64,000 nt of DNA from UBA4744 sp963707435 (lineage in GTDB: Bacteria > Actinomycetota > Acidimicrobiia > Spongiisociales > UBA4744), in contig CAVPPF010000003.1 of NCBI GenBank assembly GCA_963707435.1, positions 62,001 through 126,000 of the forward strand, written 5' to 3'. Positions within the stretch are counted from its first letter, which is position 1, and each line of letters begins with the position of its first letter. Below the pieces are notes generated by a model. It was not told the DNA's origin. It made no database searches and saw only the letters and a program-made list of their open reading frames with translations. Positions 55,039 to 63,228 of this stretch are shown here, piece by piece. The position numbers were made by a program, and so were the translations under genes.

Positions 55039-55703
55039 TGCTCTGCCTTTCGCAGCATTCCCCACATGACCCCCACACCGCCCGCCAACAGCAGCAGGCC
55101 GACCGCCAGAAGCAGCATTCCCGCCGGTCCAAAGGCAGTCAGCGACGCCAGCTTCCCGCGGACGGCCGCATACAGCAGGTAGACCACCGGCAGCCCCCCA
55201 ACGATCCAGGCGCTGACCCGTGCCTGCGCGGTCGCCGTTCGCCGCTCGCGAACCAGGGCCGTCTCCTCGGCAGCAAGGAGCGCAAGAGCGTCGAAGACGT
55301 CCGCCGCCCTGCCACCCGTGACACCCGCAGTCCTCACGGCCGAAGCGGTCAGAGCCCCCAATCTCGGCAGGGCTCGTTCGAGCGCCCCGGCTACCTCCGC
55401 CAGCGGCCGGCCGGCCTCGGCCAGACGCACCACTCGATCGACCGGGAGGCCGTCCGCCCGCTGGGCGGCGGAGCCGAGTGCGTGGCGAAGGCTCGAGCCC
55501 GCACGGAGTTCACTCCCGACGGCCTGCAGGTACGCGGCTTCGGCGTCTTCGGGGCTCGAAGCGTTGCGCGGCAGGGAGAGCACGGACCAGATCAGCACGG
55601 CGGCCAGCGCCAACACCGGTTGCCAGACCGCCAATCCCAACGCCGCCAGTGCAGGCAGCGGTGCACCGATGACCAGCCCTGCAGCCAGCCCGAGCGCAAT
55701 CAC
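55035..55703 (-). CDS. tadB: TadB-like type II secretion F-family membrane protein
   Basis: About 222 residues from a GTG whose GTGA overlaps the tadA stop. Two N-terminal helices, then the F domain (LQAVGSELRAGSSLRHALGS, RLGALTASAVRTAGVTGG) and two C-terminal helices (IVGGLPVVYLLYAAVRG, MLLLAVGLLLLAGGVGVM). Partner of TadC in the pilus platform. Confidence 0.83.
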   Translation of the reverse strand: MIALGLAAGLVIGAPLPALAALGLAVWQPVLALAAVLIWSVLSLPRNASSPEDAEAAYLQAVGSELRAGSSLRHALGSAAQRADGLPVDRVVRLAEAGRPLAEVAGALERALPRLGALTASAVRTAGVTGGRAADVFDALALLAAEETALVRERRTATAQARVSAWIVGGLPVVYLLYAAVRGKLASLTAFGPAGMLLLAVGLLLLAGGVGVMWGMLRKAEQ

Positions 55704-56761
55704 CACGTTGCCACGTCCCGGGCCCCGTCGATTTCGACCGCTGCAATGGCGCACACGATTCGCTGCTCTTCCCGGCGGACCATCTGAACCACGAGATCGA
55801 CGGCAGTGAGCAGCTGGCGTCGCACGGCCTTAACGGCCACCCGGCGGTCTCCGGACAGCGCCAGCGTCTCGATCCGCCACAAGGCTTCTTCCGGGCTGTT
55901 GGCGTGCACCGTGCTCATGGAGCCCTGGTGCCCGGTGTTGAGGGCGGCGACGAGGTCGAGCGCTTCGGGACCCCGGACTTCCCCCAGGATGATGCGGTCG
56001 GGACGCAGCCGGAGGGCCGATCTGACGAGCTGCTGGAGGCTGATCTCTCCGGCCCCTTCGGCGTTCGCCGGCCGGGCCTCGAGGCGCACCACGTGTCCGG
56101 ACAGCCGGAGTTCTGCGGAGTCCTCGATCGTCACCACCCGCTGGCCGGGTGCGATCTCTCCGGACAGGACGTTGAGGAGCGTGGTCTTTCCCGCACCGGT
56201 TCCACCGGAGACGAGGATGTTGCGCCGTTCCCGAACCGCCTGGGCGAGCATGTCGGCGCCTTCGCCCGGCACCGCCCCCGCTGCGACCAGCGATGCGAGG
56301 TCGGGCACGGCGGGCGTGAATCGGCGTATGGCAACGACCGGACCGTCGACCGAAATCGGTGGAACGACCGCGTGGAGCCTGCTCCCATCGGCGAGCCGTG
56401 CATCCACGGAAGGCGAGGCCCGGTCGAGTCGGAGCCCGAGCGGGGCTATGACGCGTTCAACCGCTGCAACAACCGCGGCAGCATCCCGAAAGCCGAGAGG
56501 CGATCGCTCGAGCCGACCGGACCGCTCCACCCAGATCTCGTCGGGGCCGTTGACCAATACGTCCGACACCTGCGGGTCGCGAAGCAGTGCTTCGATCGGA
56601 CCGAGCCCGACCACGGCATCGGCCACCGCCACCGCCAGTTCCGGGCCGGCCAGGGGCGCCTCTTCGGTGAGCATGTCGCGGACCGCCCCGGACACCGCTT
56701 CACGCTCGAGCGGAACATCGGATGCGACCAATTGGTCGACCAATCGATCGATCAACGCCAC
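55700..56761 (-). CDS. tadA: TadA/CpaF pilus assembly ATPase
   Basis: 353 residues. N-terminal region VGLGPIEALLRDPQVSDVLV, Walker A LVSGGTGAGKTTLLNVLSG, Asp box VVTIEDSAELRL, Walker B RPDRIILGEVRGPEALDLV and His box LNTGHQGSMSTVHANS. A hexameric ATPase that drives Flp pilus assembly. It overlaps the start of the upstream CpaE-like gene by 10 bases. Frame intact. Confidence 0.93.
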   Translation of the reverse strand: MALIDRLVDQLVASDVPLEREAVSGAVRDMLTEEAPLAGPELAVAVADAVVGLGPIEALLRDPQVSDVLVNGPDEIWVERSGRLERSPLGFRDAAAVVAAVERVIAPLGLRLDRASPSVDARLADGSRLHAVVPPISVDGPVVAIRRFTPAVPDLASLVAAGAVPGEGADMLAQAVRERRNILVSGGTGAGKTTLLNVLSGEIAPGQRVVTIEDSAELRLSGHVVRLEARPANAEGAGEISLQQLVRSALRLRPDRIILGEVRGPEALDLVAALNTGHQGSMSTVHANSPEEALWRIETLALSGDRRVAVKAVRRQLLTAVDLVVQMVRREEQRIVCAIAAVEIDGARDVATW

Positions 56762-57300
56762 GGCAGCCTCCAGACCTCACGCCACGCCGCCACCCATCGC
56801 GAGCGGTGCGGCAGCGTCCCGTTGAGCAGGCTCGCCACGATGGCCGGCCGCAGCCTCGGCAACAGGGGGCCCGGTCCGGGAGGGTTGGCGACGAAGCCTG
56901 TCCTCTGATAGACGCTCTGTCGGTCCGCCCGTGACGCAAGCATCCCCGGCAGCAAGGGCCATACCGGGACCACGGAGGCCATCCCCTCCGCCTGCCCGGG
57001 GTCGGCAACCCGCACCACCAGGTTTGGCCAGCCGATCGCCAGAGCTTCGACGACCTCCCGGGCCTCCGCCGCGCATACTCCGCCGTTGCGGAGCACCGCG
57101 ACACCCGCACGGCCGGGCACCAGATCCGCCCGGCGCGGACCCTCGGCGACCAGATCCGCCAGCGAGGCGTCCCCGGGGTAGGCGGGACCGCCCGGATCGA
57201 GATCGACCACGAGGGCGGTACCGGCCGCCGCCGCCAGGCCGAGCGGCGCAACGGCCGACAAGAGCCCGTCGAAAGCGGTCCAAACGGCGAGGGCAGTCAT
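56752..57300 (-). CDS. CpaE/Ssd-like protein lacking a Walker A motif
   Basis: About 182 residues at the head of the tad operon, where CpaE/Ssd ATPases normally sit. GLAAAAGTALVVDLDPGGPAY resembles the VDLDP strand of CpaE/MinD proteins, and WPNLVVRVADPGQAEGMASVV a later strand, but no KGGxGKT loop is present. So it is probably a reduced, non-ATPase version, perhaps for pilus localisation. Assignment rests on context and one motif. Confidence 0.55.
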   Translation of the reverse strand: MTALAVWTAFDGLLSAVAPLGLAAAAGTALVVDLDPGGPAYPGDASLADLVAEGPRRADLVPGRAGVAVLRNGGVCAAEAREVVEALAIGWPNLVVRVADPGQAEGMASVVPVWPLLPGMLASRADRQSVYQRTGFVANPPGPGPLLPRLRPAIVASLLNGTLPHRSRWVAAWREVWRLPWR

Positions 57301-57412
57301 GAACATCCTTTGCAGCGAACAGGAGCAACGTACGGATGGACCGGGGCCGCGCCAACCCCTTGTCGCCGGCTTTGGGATGTGGCATGAATAGAGGTTTGTA
57401 GACTCATAGCCG

Positions 57413-58228
57413 GTGACTCATTCAGCAATGCCCCCGACGGCCGCGGCCTTCTTCGACCTGGACAAGACGATCATTGCGAAATCGTCGGCCCTGGCGTTCG
57501 GCCGTCCGCTCTATCAGGCCGGGTTCCTGAACCGCCGGTCCCTCCTCAAGGCGGGCATTGCGCAAATCAGTTACATGACCTTCGGCGCCGACCACGCGCA
57601 GATGGAGCGGGCCCGTGAGGAAATGCTCGAAATGACCAGAGGGTGGGACAAAGTCGCCGTCGAGGACCTCGTCCGTGAGATCGTCGACGAGGTGGTCTCT
57701 CCGCTGGTCTATGCGGAAGCCCTGGCGCTCATCGACGAACATCGCCGGGTGGGCCGCAAGGTGGTGATCATCTCGTCGAGCCCCGAGGAGATCGTCAAGC
57801 CCCTGGCTCGCTACCTCGGGGTCGATCACGTCATCGCTACCCGGGCCAAGATCGATGCGGAAGGCCGGTATACGGGAGCAATGGAGTTCTACGCGTACGC
57901 CGAAGGAAAGGCGGAAGCGATCCTCGAGCTGGCAGCCGCAGAGGGGCTGGCCTTGCCCGATTCGTTCGCATACTCCGACAGCGTGACCGACCTGCCGATG
58001 CTGGAGACGGTCGGCCATCCGGTGGTCGTCAACCCGGACAAAGAGCTGGCCCAGATCGCCGCGGAGCGCGATTGGCAGACCATGGACTTCGATCGACCGG
58101 TCACGATGCGCACCCGGCTGGCCACACTGCCGAAACCGGTGCCGTTGATCTCCGGAGCCGCCCTGGCCGGGGTGGTCGCCGGTGCCGTGGTTTTGTGGAT
58201 CCTGCGAACCCGCCAGCGCAGCTGGTAG
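57413..58228 (+). CDS. HAD-IB family phosphatase (SerB-like) with C-terminal membrane helix
   Basis: 271 residues. Motif I AAFFDLDKTIIAKSS, motif II VVIISSSPEEIVKPLARYLG, and motif III/IV YSDSVTDLPMLETVG. The C-terminal stretch SGAALAGVVAGAVVLWIL is a membrane helix. Homologues sit beside the mycobacterial tad cluster (Rv3661). Substrate unknown; lysophosphatidate or phosphoserine-like monoesters are possibilities. GTG start; divergent from the tad operon. Confidence 0.88.
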   Translation: MTHSAMPPTAAAFFDLDKTIIAKSSALAFGRPLYQAGFLNRRSLLKAGIAQISYMTFGADHAQMERAREEMLEMTRGWDKVAVEDLVREIVDEVVSPLVYAEALALIDEHRRVGRKVVIISSSPEEIVKPLARYLGVDHVIATRAKIDAEGRYTGAMEFYAYAEGKAEAILELAAAEGLALPDSFAYSDSVTDLPMLETVGHPVVVNPDKELAQIAAERDWQTMDFDRPVTMRTRLATLPKPVPLISGAALAGVVAGAVVLWILRTRQRSW

Positions 58229-58273
58229 ACGGTCGGACGCAACGGCCGGCGATTCCTTCTTGGCCGCTCGGTC

Positions 58274-58798
58274 TCAACCGCTCTTCAGATTTCGGAGATA
58301 GCGAACAGCCGCAACGGCTTCCGACCCGATGATCATCCGCTGCCCGGCTCCGTCGGCAGACCACCCGCCTCGTTCGTAGAAGCGCCGCCCCCTCGAGTTG
58401 TCGCGCAGAACCCACAAGCTGGCGTCGAGATAGGCATCCTCCCGCAAACGGTCTTCGGCCGCCGCCAGGAGATCGCGCCCGACCCCGAGTCCCCAGAACT
58501 CCGGGTCCAGGTACATGGCATAGAGCTCTCCTGATTCCGGAACCCGGCGATCGGGATCGTCACAGTGACCGGTGGTGACGAACCCGGATACCCGCCCGGC
58601 CTCTTCTGCAACCAGGATCGCCCAGCGCGGCGGGACCCGGGCCAGCCGTGACTGCCACCACTCCAGCCGGTCGGTGACGGTGATCCCGTCGAGAAACGCG
58701 TCGGACAGCAGGCCGCGATAGGCGGCCTTCCAGGAGACCGCATGGATCTCCGCCAGTCGAACGGCATCCGTCGGCCGGGCGTCCCGGATGTATGTCAC
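58274..58798 (-). CDS. GNAT family N-acetyltransferase
   Basis: 174 residues. Acetyl-CoA motif A is YAMYLDPEFWGLGVGRDLLA, with preceding beta strands (AILVAEEAGRVSGFVTTGH) and the end LWVLRDNSRGRRFYERGGW, the usual GNAT finish. Start taken at GTG (MTYIRDARPTDAVRLAEIH). Acceptor unknown. Divergent from the next MFS gene. Confidence 0.88.
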   Translation of the reverse strand: MTYIRDARPTDAVRLAEIHAVSWKAAYRGLLSDAFLDGITVTDRLEWWQSRLARVPPRWAILVAEEAGRVSGFVTTGHCDDPDRRVPESGELYAMYLDPEFWGLGVGRDLLAAAEDRLREDAYLDASLWVLRDNSRGRRFYERGGWSADGAGQRMIIGSEAVAAVRYLRNLKSG

Positions 58799-60200
58799 CG
58801 CCCGAGCGTACGGGAACAGACCGCACCGGGGAAGCTGTAGTCTCTGCCGCCGCAATAAGGAATCCTCGATAGCTCGGTCACGACTCGGCTCGAACTACTG
58901 GCGTCTCTGGGTCGCCAGCTCCGTCTCCAACTTCGGGGATGGGGTAGCCGGAGTCGCCTACCCGTGGCTGGCCTCCGCCATCACTCGCGATCCCATCCAG
59001 ATTGCCCTCATCGGTGTGGCCAACCGGCTGCCCTGGCTGCTCTTCTCGCTCCCCGCAGGCGTCGTGACCGACCGGTTCGATCGCCGCAAGATCGTGGCCT
59101 CCATGGACGCCTTCCGGTTTGTCCTCACGCTCGTCGTCGGTCTCGTGGTCTTCGCCGGGCGGGCGGGCCTCGCCACGCCTCAGGATGTCGCAGCGGGAAC
59201 CGCCGCCCCCTCCCCGAACGCCACCGCTTTTCTCATCCTGCTCTATGCAGCGTCACTGCTTTTCGGGCTGGCCGAGGTCCTCCGCGACAACGCCGCGCAG
59301 ACGCTCATGCCGGCCGTGGTCGATCGGGACGACCTCGAAACTGCCAACGGACGGTTGTGGGGCGCCGAGATGGTGATGAACTCATTTGTCGGGCCGCCGG
59401 TAGGCGGCCTCTTGATCGCCGTTGGCTTTGCCGTGCCCTTCTTTGTCGATGCCGGAACGTTTGCGTTCTCCGGAGCGCTGATCTTCCTGATCGCAGGCTC
59501 GTTTCGACCGGCCGGAACGAGCGCTAGCAAAGTCAACTGGCGGGCCGAGATCGGCGACGGAGTCCGCTGGTTGTGGAACCACAGGCTGTTGCGATCGATG
59601 GCCCTCATCCTGGGAGCCATGAACGCCATGTTCAGCATGGCGTACGCAACCTACGTCTTGTTCGTGCAAGAGATCCTCGAGCTGGAAGCTGCCCAATTCG
59701 GCCTGTTGATGACGGCCGGCGCCCTCGGCGGTGTTCTCGGCAGCCTGCTCGCCGCCCGGTTGAGTTCCGTGCTGGGCCGGGGAACGTCGCTCTTCGCAAC
59801 CCTGCTCGGTACGGCCGTCACCCTGGCGGTGACGGGGGCAACCTCCTCGGCGGTGGTGGTCTGGGCGATGTTCGTTGCGTCGTCGTTCCTCGTCGTCGTC
59901 TGGAACGTGATCACCGTCTCGCTCCGGCAGACGATCATCCCGGATGGTTTGCTGGGACGGGTCAACAGCGTGTACCGGATGCTGGCCTGGGGCGCCATGC
60001 CGGTCGGTCTGGCCCTTGGCGGGATCGTTGTTTCCTGGACAGAAGCCGTCGCCGGACGCGAGCTGGGGCTCCGTATGCCGTTCTATGTGGCGGCCGCCGT
60101 CTTCGTTATCCTCTTCGTGATCGCTCTTCCCCGCCTGGGCAGCCGCCAAATCGAATCGGCACGGCGGGAGGTCGATGCGGCCGGGTCTCAGGAAGGTTGA
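58788..60200 (+). CDS. MFS transporter, DHA3-like (start uncertain)
   Basis: About 450 residues, 12 helices. NYWRLWVASSVSNFGDGVAG opens helix 1; GVVTDRFDRRKIVASMDAFR is motif A. It resembles the MFS gene at 39726-41115 and EntS-type exporters. No usual start codon lies close to the protein core: the nearest in-frame ATG overlaps the divergent GNAT gene and would add about 40 unlikely residues. AAGGA lies seven bases before an ATA codon at 58869, a conceivable but rare start. Converges with the next gene, with a 13-base overlap. Confidence 0.82.
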   Translation: MYVTARAYGNRPHRGSCSLCRRNKESSIARSRLGSNYWRLWVASSVSNFGDGVAGVAYPWLASAITRDPIQIALIGVANRLPWLLFSLPAGVVTDRFDRRKIVASMDAFRFVLTLVVGLVVFAGRAGLATPQDVAAGTAAPSPNATAFLILLYAASLLFGLAEVLRDNAAQTLMPAVVDRDDLETANGRLWGAEMVMNSFVGPPVGGLLIAVGFAVPFFVDAGTFAFSGALIFLIAGSFRPAGTSASKVNWRAEIGDGVRWLWNHRLLRSMALILGAMNAMFSMAYATYVLFVQEILELEAAQFGLLMTAGALGGVLGSLLAARLSSVLGRGTSLFATLLGTAVTLAVTGATSSAVVVWAMFVASSFLVVVWNVITVSLRQTIIPDGLLGRVNSVYRMLAWGAMPVGLALGGIVVSWTEAVAGRELGLRMPFYVAAAVFVILFVIALPRLGSRQIESARREVDAAGSQEG

Positions 60201-60748
60201 GGCTCGTCGCGTTCCGGTTCGGCCGGCTTCCGCGTACCCCGTCGCGGAGCGGCGTGCTTCCCCGTCACTCGATCGCCCATCGCCCACACGGCCAGGAGGG
60301 CCAGGGCTATGGCGGTCAGGGCCGCGGCACCCCAGCCCCACCGCCGGGTGGTCGGAGAAAGCGGCCGGTCACCGTCCTCGGAATCAACGTCGGGGACGGG
60401 ACCCATCCCGATCAAGGCCGGATCGAGGCCAAGCTCGAGCAACGTGGTCGGCTCCGATACCTCGCCCTCGCCGTCGGGGTAGACAACATCGAATACGACG
60501 ACCGGGTTCATCACATCAAGGTCGGCGATGCCTCCCCAGACCCCGCCGCCCCGATTCCCGAGACTGAAGGTTTCCTGGTCCTGACCGGGGTCGACGACGT
60601 GGACGAGCACCGCCGCCGGCGAACCACCAACGACAACCGTGAACTCGACCTCCAGGCGATCGCCCCTCAGCGTGCCCTCGACGGTTGCCTCTCCGAAAGG
60701 GCCGCCCAGCACGATGACCGCCATGACCGCCACCAGCACACTTCCCAT
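60188..60748 (-). CDS. Secreted type I membrane protein of unknown function
   Basis: 186 residues. A signal-type N-terminus (VLVAVMAVIVLGGPFGEA), a beta-rich domain (VEGTLRGDRLEVEFTVVVGG, NPVVVFDVVYPDGEGEVSEP), then a C-terminal helix (WGWGAAALTAIALALLAVWA) and a basic Pro-rich tail. No family recognised. Faces leuC promoter on one side and converges with the MFS gene on the other. Confidence 0.65.
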   Translation of the reverse strand: MGSVLVAVMAVIVLGGPFGEATVEGTLRGDRLEVEFTVVVGGSPAAVLVHVVDPGQDQETFSLGNRGGGVWGGIADLDVMNPVVVFDVVYPDGEGEVSEPTTLLELGLDPALIGMGPVPDVDSEDGDRPLSPTTRRWGWGAAALTAIALALLAVWAMGDRVTGKHAAPRRGTRKPAEPERDEPQPS

Positions 60749-60787
60749 CTGCCGACTGTACAGGCTGTTCCAACGCCGATGGGGCCA

Positions 60788-60815
60788 TTGACCGCTGAGC
60801 CGGACCGACTACGCT
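60788..60815 (+). promoter_or_regulatory. Probable promoter of leuCD
   Basis: TTGACC, 16-base spacer, TACGCT, ending 25 bases before the leuC GTG. No T-box, leader peptide or terminator is visible in the short leader. Confidence 0.45.
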
Positions 60816-60840
60816 CTGGCGCTCACGAATGGAGGCTCCC

Positions 60841-62250
60841 GTGACGGCGCCGCGGACGTTGTTCGACAAGGTATGGGACAGTCATGTGGTGCGCCGGGCA
60901 CCCGGTGAACCGGACCTGCTGTACGTCGACTTGCATCTGGTCCACGAAGTGACCTCACCTCAGGCTTTCGCCGGGCTTCGCCTGGCGGGCCGGAGAGTGC
61001 GGCGGCCCGACTTGAGCCTCGCCACCATCGATCATGGCGTCCCCACCACCGACCGCCACCTGGGGATCGCCGACCCATTGTCTCGCACACAGATCGATGC
61101 TCTCGTTCGCAACTGCGAGGAGTTCGGGATCACGCTCTACGGCATCGACGATCCCCGCCAGGGGATCGTTCACGTCATCGGCCCCGAGCAGGGCATCACC
61201 CAGCCCGGCATGACGATCGTGTGCGGGGACAGTCACACAGCCACCCACGGCGCCTTCGGGGCACTGGCATTCGGCATCGGTACGTCGGAGGTCGAGCACG
61301 TCCTCGCTGCTCAAACGCTGCCGCAGTCCAAACCCAAAAGCATGGCCGTCACCGTCAACGGAACCCTTCCGCCCGGCATCACCGCCAAGGACGTCATTCT
61401 CGGGATCATCGCCGAGATCGGTGTCGCGGGAGGGGTCGGCCATGTGATCGAGTACCGGGGCGAGGCCATCCGGTCCCTTTCGATGGCGGGGCGCATGACG
61501 ATCTGCAACATGTCCATCGAGGCCGGCGCCCGGGCGGGCATGATCGCCCCGGACGAAACGACCTTCGCCTACCTCGAGGGCCGGCCCCACGCCCCGCGTG
61601 GAGAGGAATGGGAGGCCGCAGTCGATGCCTGGCGGCAGCTGCCAACCGACCCGGACGCTACGTTCGACACGGAGATCCACCTCGACGCCGCCGACCTCTC
61701 CCCGTATGTCTCCTGGGGAACAAACCCCGCCCAAACGCTGCCGGTTACCGCCGCGGTCCCGTCCCCTGAAGCTTTCGACGACCCGCACGATCGCGACTCA
61801 ACCGAACGGGCATTGCAGTACATGGGCCTCGAACCCGGGACACCGATCACCGATATCACGCTGGACCGGGTCTTCATCGGCTCGTGCACCAACGCCCGCA
61901 TCGAGGATCTCCGGGAAGCCGCCAGAGTCGTGGCGGGCAAGAGGGTTCATGGCTCGGTGGGAGCGATGGTCGTACCCGGGTCGGGGCTCGTGAAGCTTCA
62001 AGCTGAGGAAGAGGGTCTCGATCGTATCTTCAAGGAGGCCGGATTCGAGTGGCGCGAGGCCGGTTGTTCCATGTGCCTTGGCATGAACCCGGACATCCTG
62101 GCGCCGGGAGAACGGTGCGCGTCTACCTCAAATCGGAACTTCGAAGGACGCCAGGGCAAGGACGGACGGACCCACCTCGTCAGCCCGGCGATGGCTGCGG
62201 CCGCTGCGGTTGCCGGGCACTTCGTCGACATCCGCGACTGGGAGGTGTAA
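60841..62250 (+). CDS. leuC: 3-isopropylmalate dehydratase large subunit
   Basis: Leucine synthesis: isomerises 2- to 3-isopropylmalate with LeuD. 469 residues. Cluster ligands: Cys in VFIGSCTNARIEDLREA and two in AGCSMCLGMNPDIL, giving a [4Fe-4S] site. Also LATIDHGVPTTDR, CGDSHTATHGAFGALAFGIG and GRMTICNMSIEAGARAGMI. I chose GTG (MTAPRTLFDKVWDSHVV) because GGAGG lies five bases upstream and LeuC proteins begin there; the ATG at 60829 would add four codons. Three bases precede leuD. Confidence 0.95.
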   Translation: MTAPRTLFDKVWDSHVVRRAPGEPDLLYVDLHLVHEVTSPQAFAGLRLAGRRVRRPDLSLATIDHGVPTTDRHLGIADPLSRTQIDALVRNCEEFGITLYGIDDPRQGIVHVIGPEQGITQPGMTIVCGDSHTATHGAFGALAFGIGTSEVEHVLAAQTLPQSKPKSMAVTVNGTLPPGITAKDVILGIIAEIGVAGGVGHVIEYRGEAIRSLSMAGRMTICNMSIEAGARAGMIAPDETTFAYLEGRPHAPRGEEWEAAVDAWRQLPTDPDATFDTEIHLDAADLSPYVSWGTNPAQTLPVTAAVPSPEAFDDPHDRDSTERALQYMGLEPGTPITDITLDRVFIGSCTNARIEDLREAARVVAGKRVHGSVGAMVVPGSGLVKLQAEEEGLDRIFKEAGFEWREAGCSMCLGMNPDILAPGERCASTSNRNFEGRQGKDGRTHLVSPAMAAAAAVAGHFVDIRDWEV

Positions 62251-62253
62251 GCG

Positions 62254-62859
62254 ATGGAGCCGGTCATTTCCTTCCGGGCGACGATGGCACCACTGCCGCG
62301 AGCCGACATCGACACCGACCAGATCATGCCCAAACAGTTCCTCAAGCGAGTGGAGCGGACCGGCTACGGCGAGTTCCTCTTCTTCGACTGGAGCCGGACT
62401 CCGGACGGTGAACTCGACCCGAACTTCGTGCTCAACAAGCCGGAGTATCGAAACGCGGGCATTCTCGTGACGGGCCGGAACTTCGGGAGCGGGTCCTCGC
62501 GGGAACATGCCCCGTGGGGCTTGCAAGACTGGGGGTTCCGGGCCATCGTGGCACCCTCATTTGCCGATATCTTCAAGACCAACTGCACCAAGATTGGACT
62601 GCTCCCGGTCGAGCTCTCTCCCAAGGAGGTCATCTGGCTGACGGAGCTCGCTCTGGAACGTCCGGGGGCAGAGGTCGAGATCGACTTGACCGACCAGACG
62701 GTGACGGCGGAAGGCTTCGCTGCCGGCTTCGACATCGACCCGTACATCAAGCACCGCCTGATGCACGGACTCGACGACATTGAGATCACGCTGCAACACG
62801 ATGCCGAGATCGCCGATTTCGAGGGACGCCGTCCGGGCTATCTGCCTGCTCTCGGTTGA
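62254..62859 (+). CDS. leuD: 3-isopropylmalate dehydratase small subunit
   Basis: 201 residues, full length. Swivel domain with PLPRADIDTDQIMPKQFL, GRNFGSGSSREHAPWGL and IVAPSFADIFKTNCTKIGLL. Forms the active enzyme with LeuC; co-transcribed three bases downstream of it. Frame intact. Confidence 0.95.
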   Translation: MEPVISFRATMAPLPRADIDTDQIMPKQFLKRVERTGYGEFLFFDWSRTPDGELDPNFVLNKPEYRNAGILVTGRNFGSGSSREHAPWGLQDWGFRAIVAPSFADIFKTNCTKIGLLPVELSPKEVIWLTELALERPGAEVEIDLTDQTVTAEGFAAGFDIDPYIKHRLMHGLDDIEITLQHDAEIADFEGRRPGYLPALG

Positions 62860-62931
62860 CGGTTCGCGGTCACTCGCCCGAAAGCGAACCCGTACTGGCA
62901 GAACCCACGCAGCAGCAAGTGATCCGGCCGA

Positions 62932-63168
62932 TCAGGGTTTCCTGCTGGGCGGGTGGTCCATGCCCATGTAGACGCCGCCGCGGTCCAGTTCGTCGAGCAT
63001 CTGGGCGATCCGCTTCTGACGGGTTTCGATCCTCTTGGCGCGACCGATCCAGGCGAGGTAGTCGTTGCGCTGATAGAACGGGCGGCCCTGATATGCATCG
63101 ACGAGTGCCCGATCTACGAGTTCCGCCAGGACATCGTCCGGCATGGGCTGCACCGGCCGGGAACTCAT
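62932..63168 (-). CDS. YdeI/OmpD-associated (OmdA-type) small protein
   Basis: 78 residues. The core RNDYLAWIGRAKRIETRQKR plus IAQMLDELDRGG is the C-terminal motif of YdeI/OmdA proteins (bacteriocin or peptide-stress protection in other species), without the usual larger N-terminal half. Function unknown in this form. Same strand as the downstream-lying GDPD gene, which is upstream in transcription. Confidence 0.7.
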   Translation of the reverse strand: MSSRPVQPMPDDVLAELVDRALVDAYQGRPFYQRNDYLAWIGRAKRIETRQKRIAQMLDELDRGGVYMGMDHPPSRKP

Positions 63169-63228
63169 GGCCGGTGCCTCTGCGCGGCCGGAGCGTTGCG
63201 AGAGCCGTGCGGCTGCACACGGGGCGAT

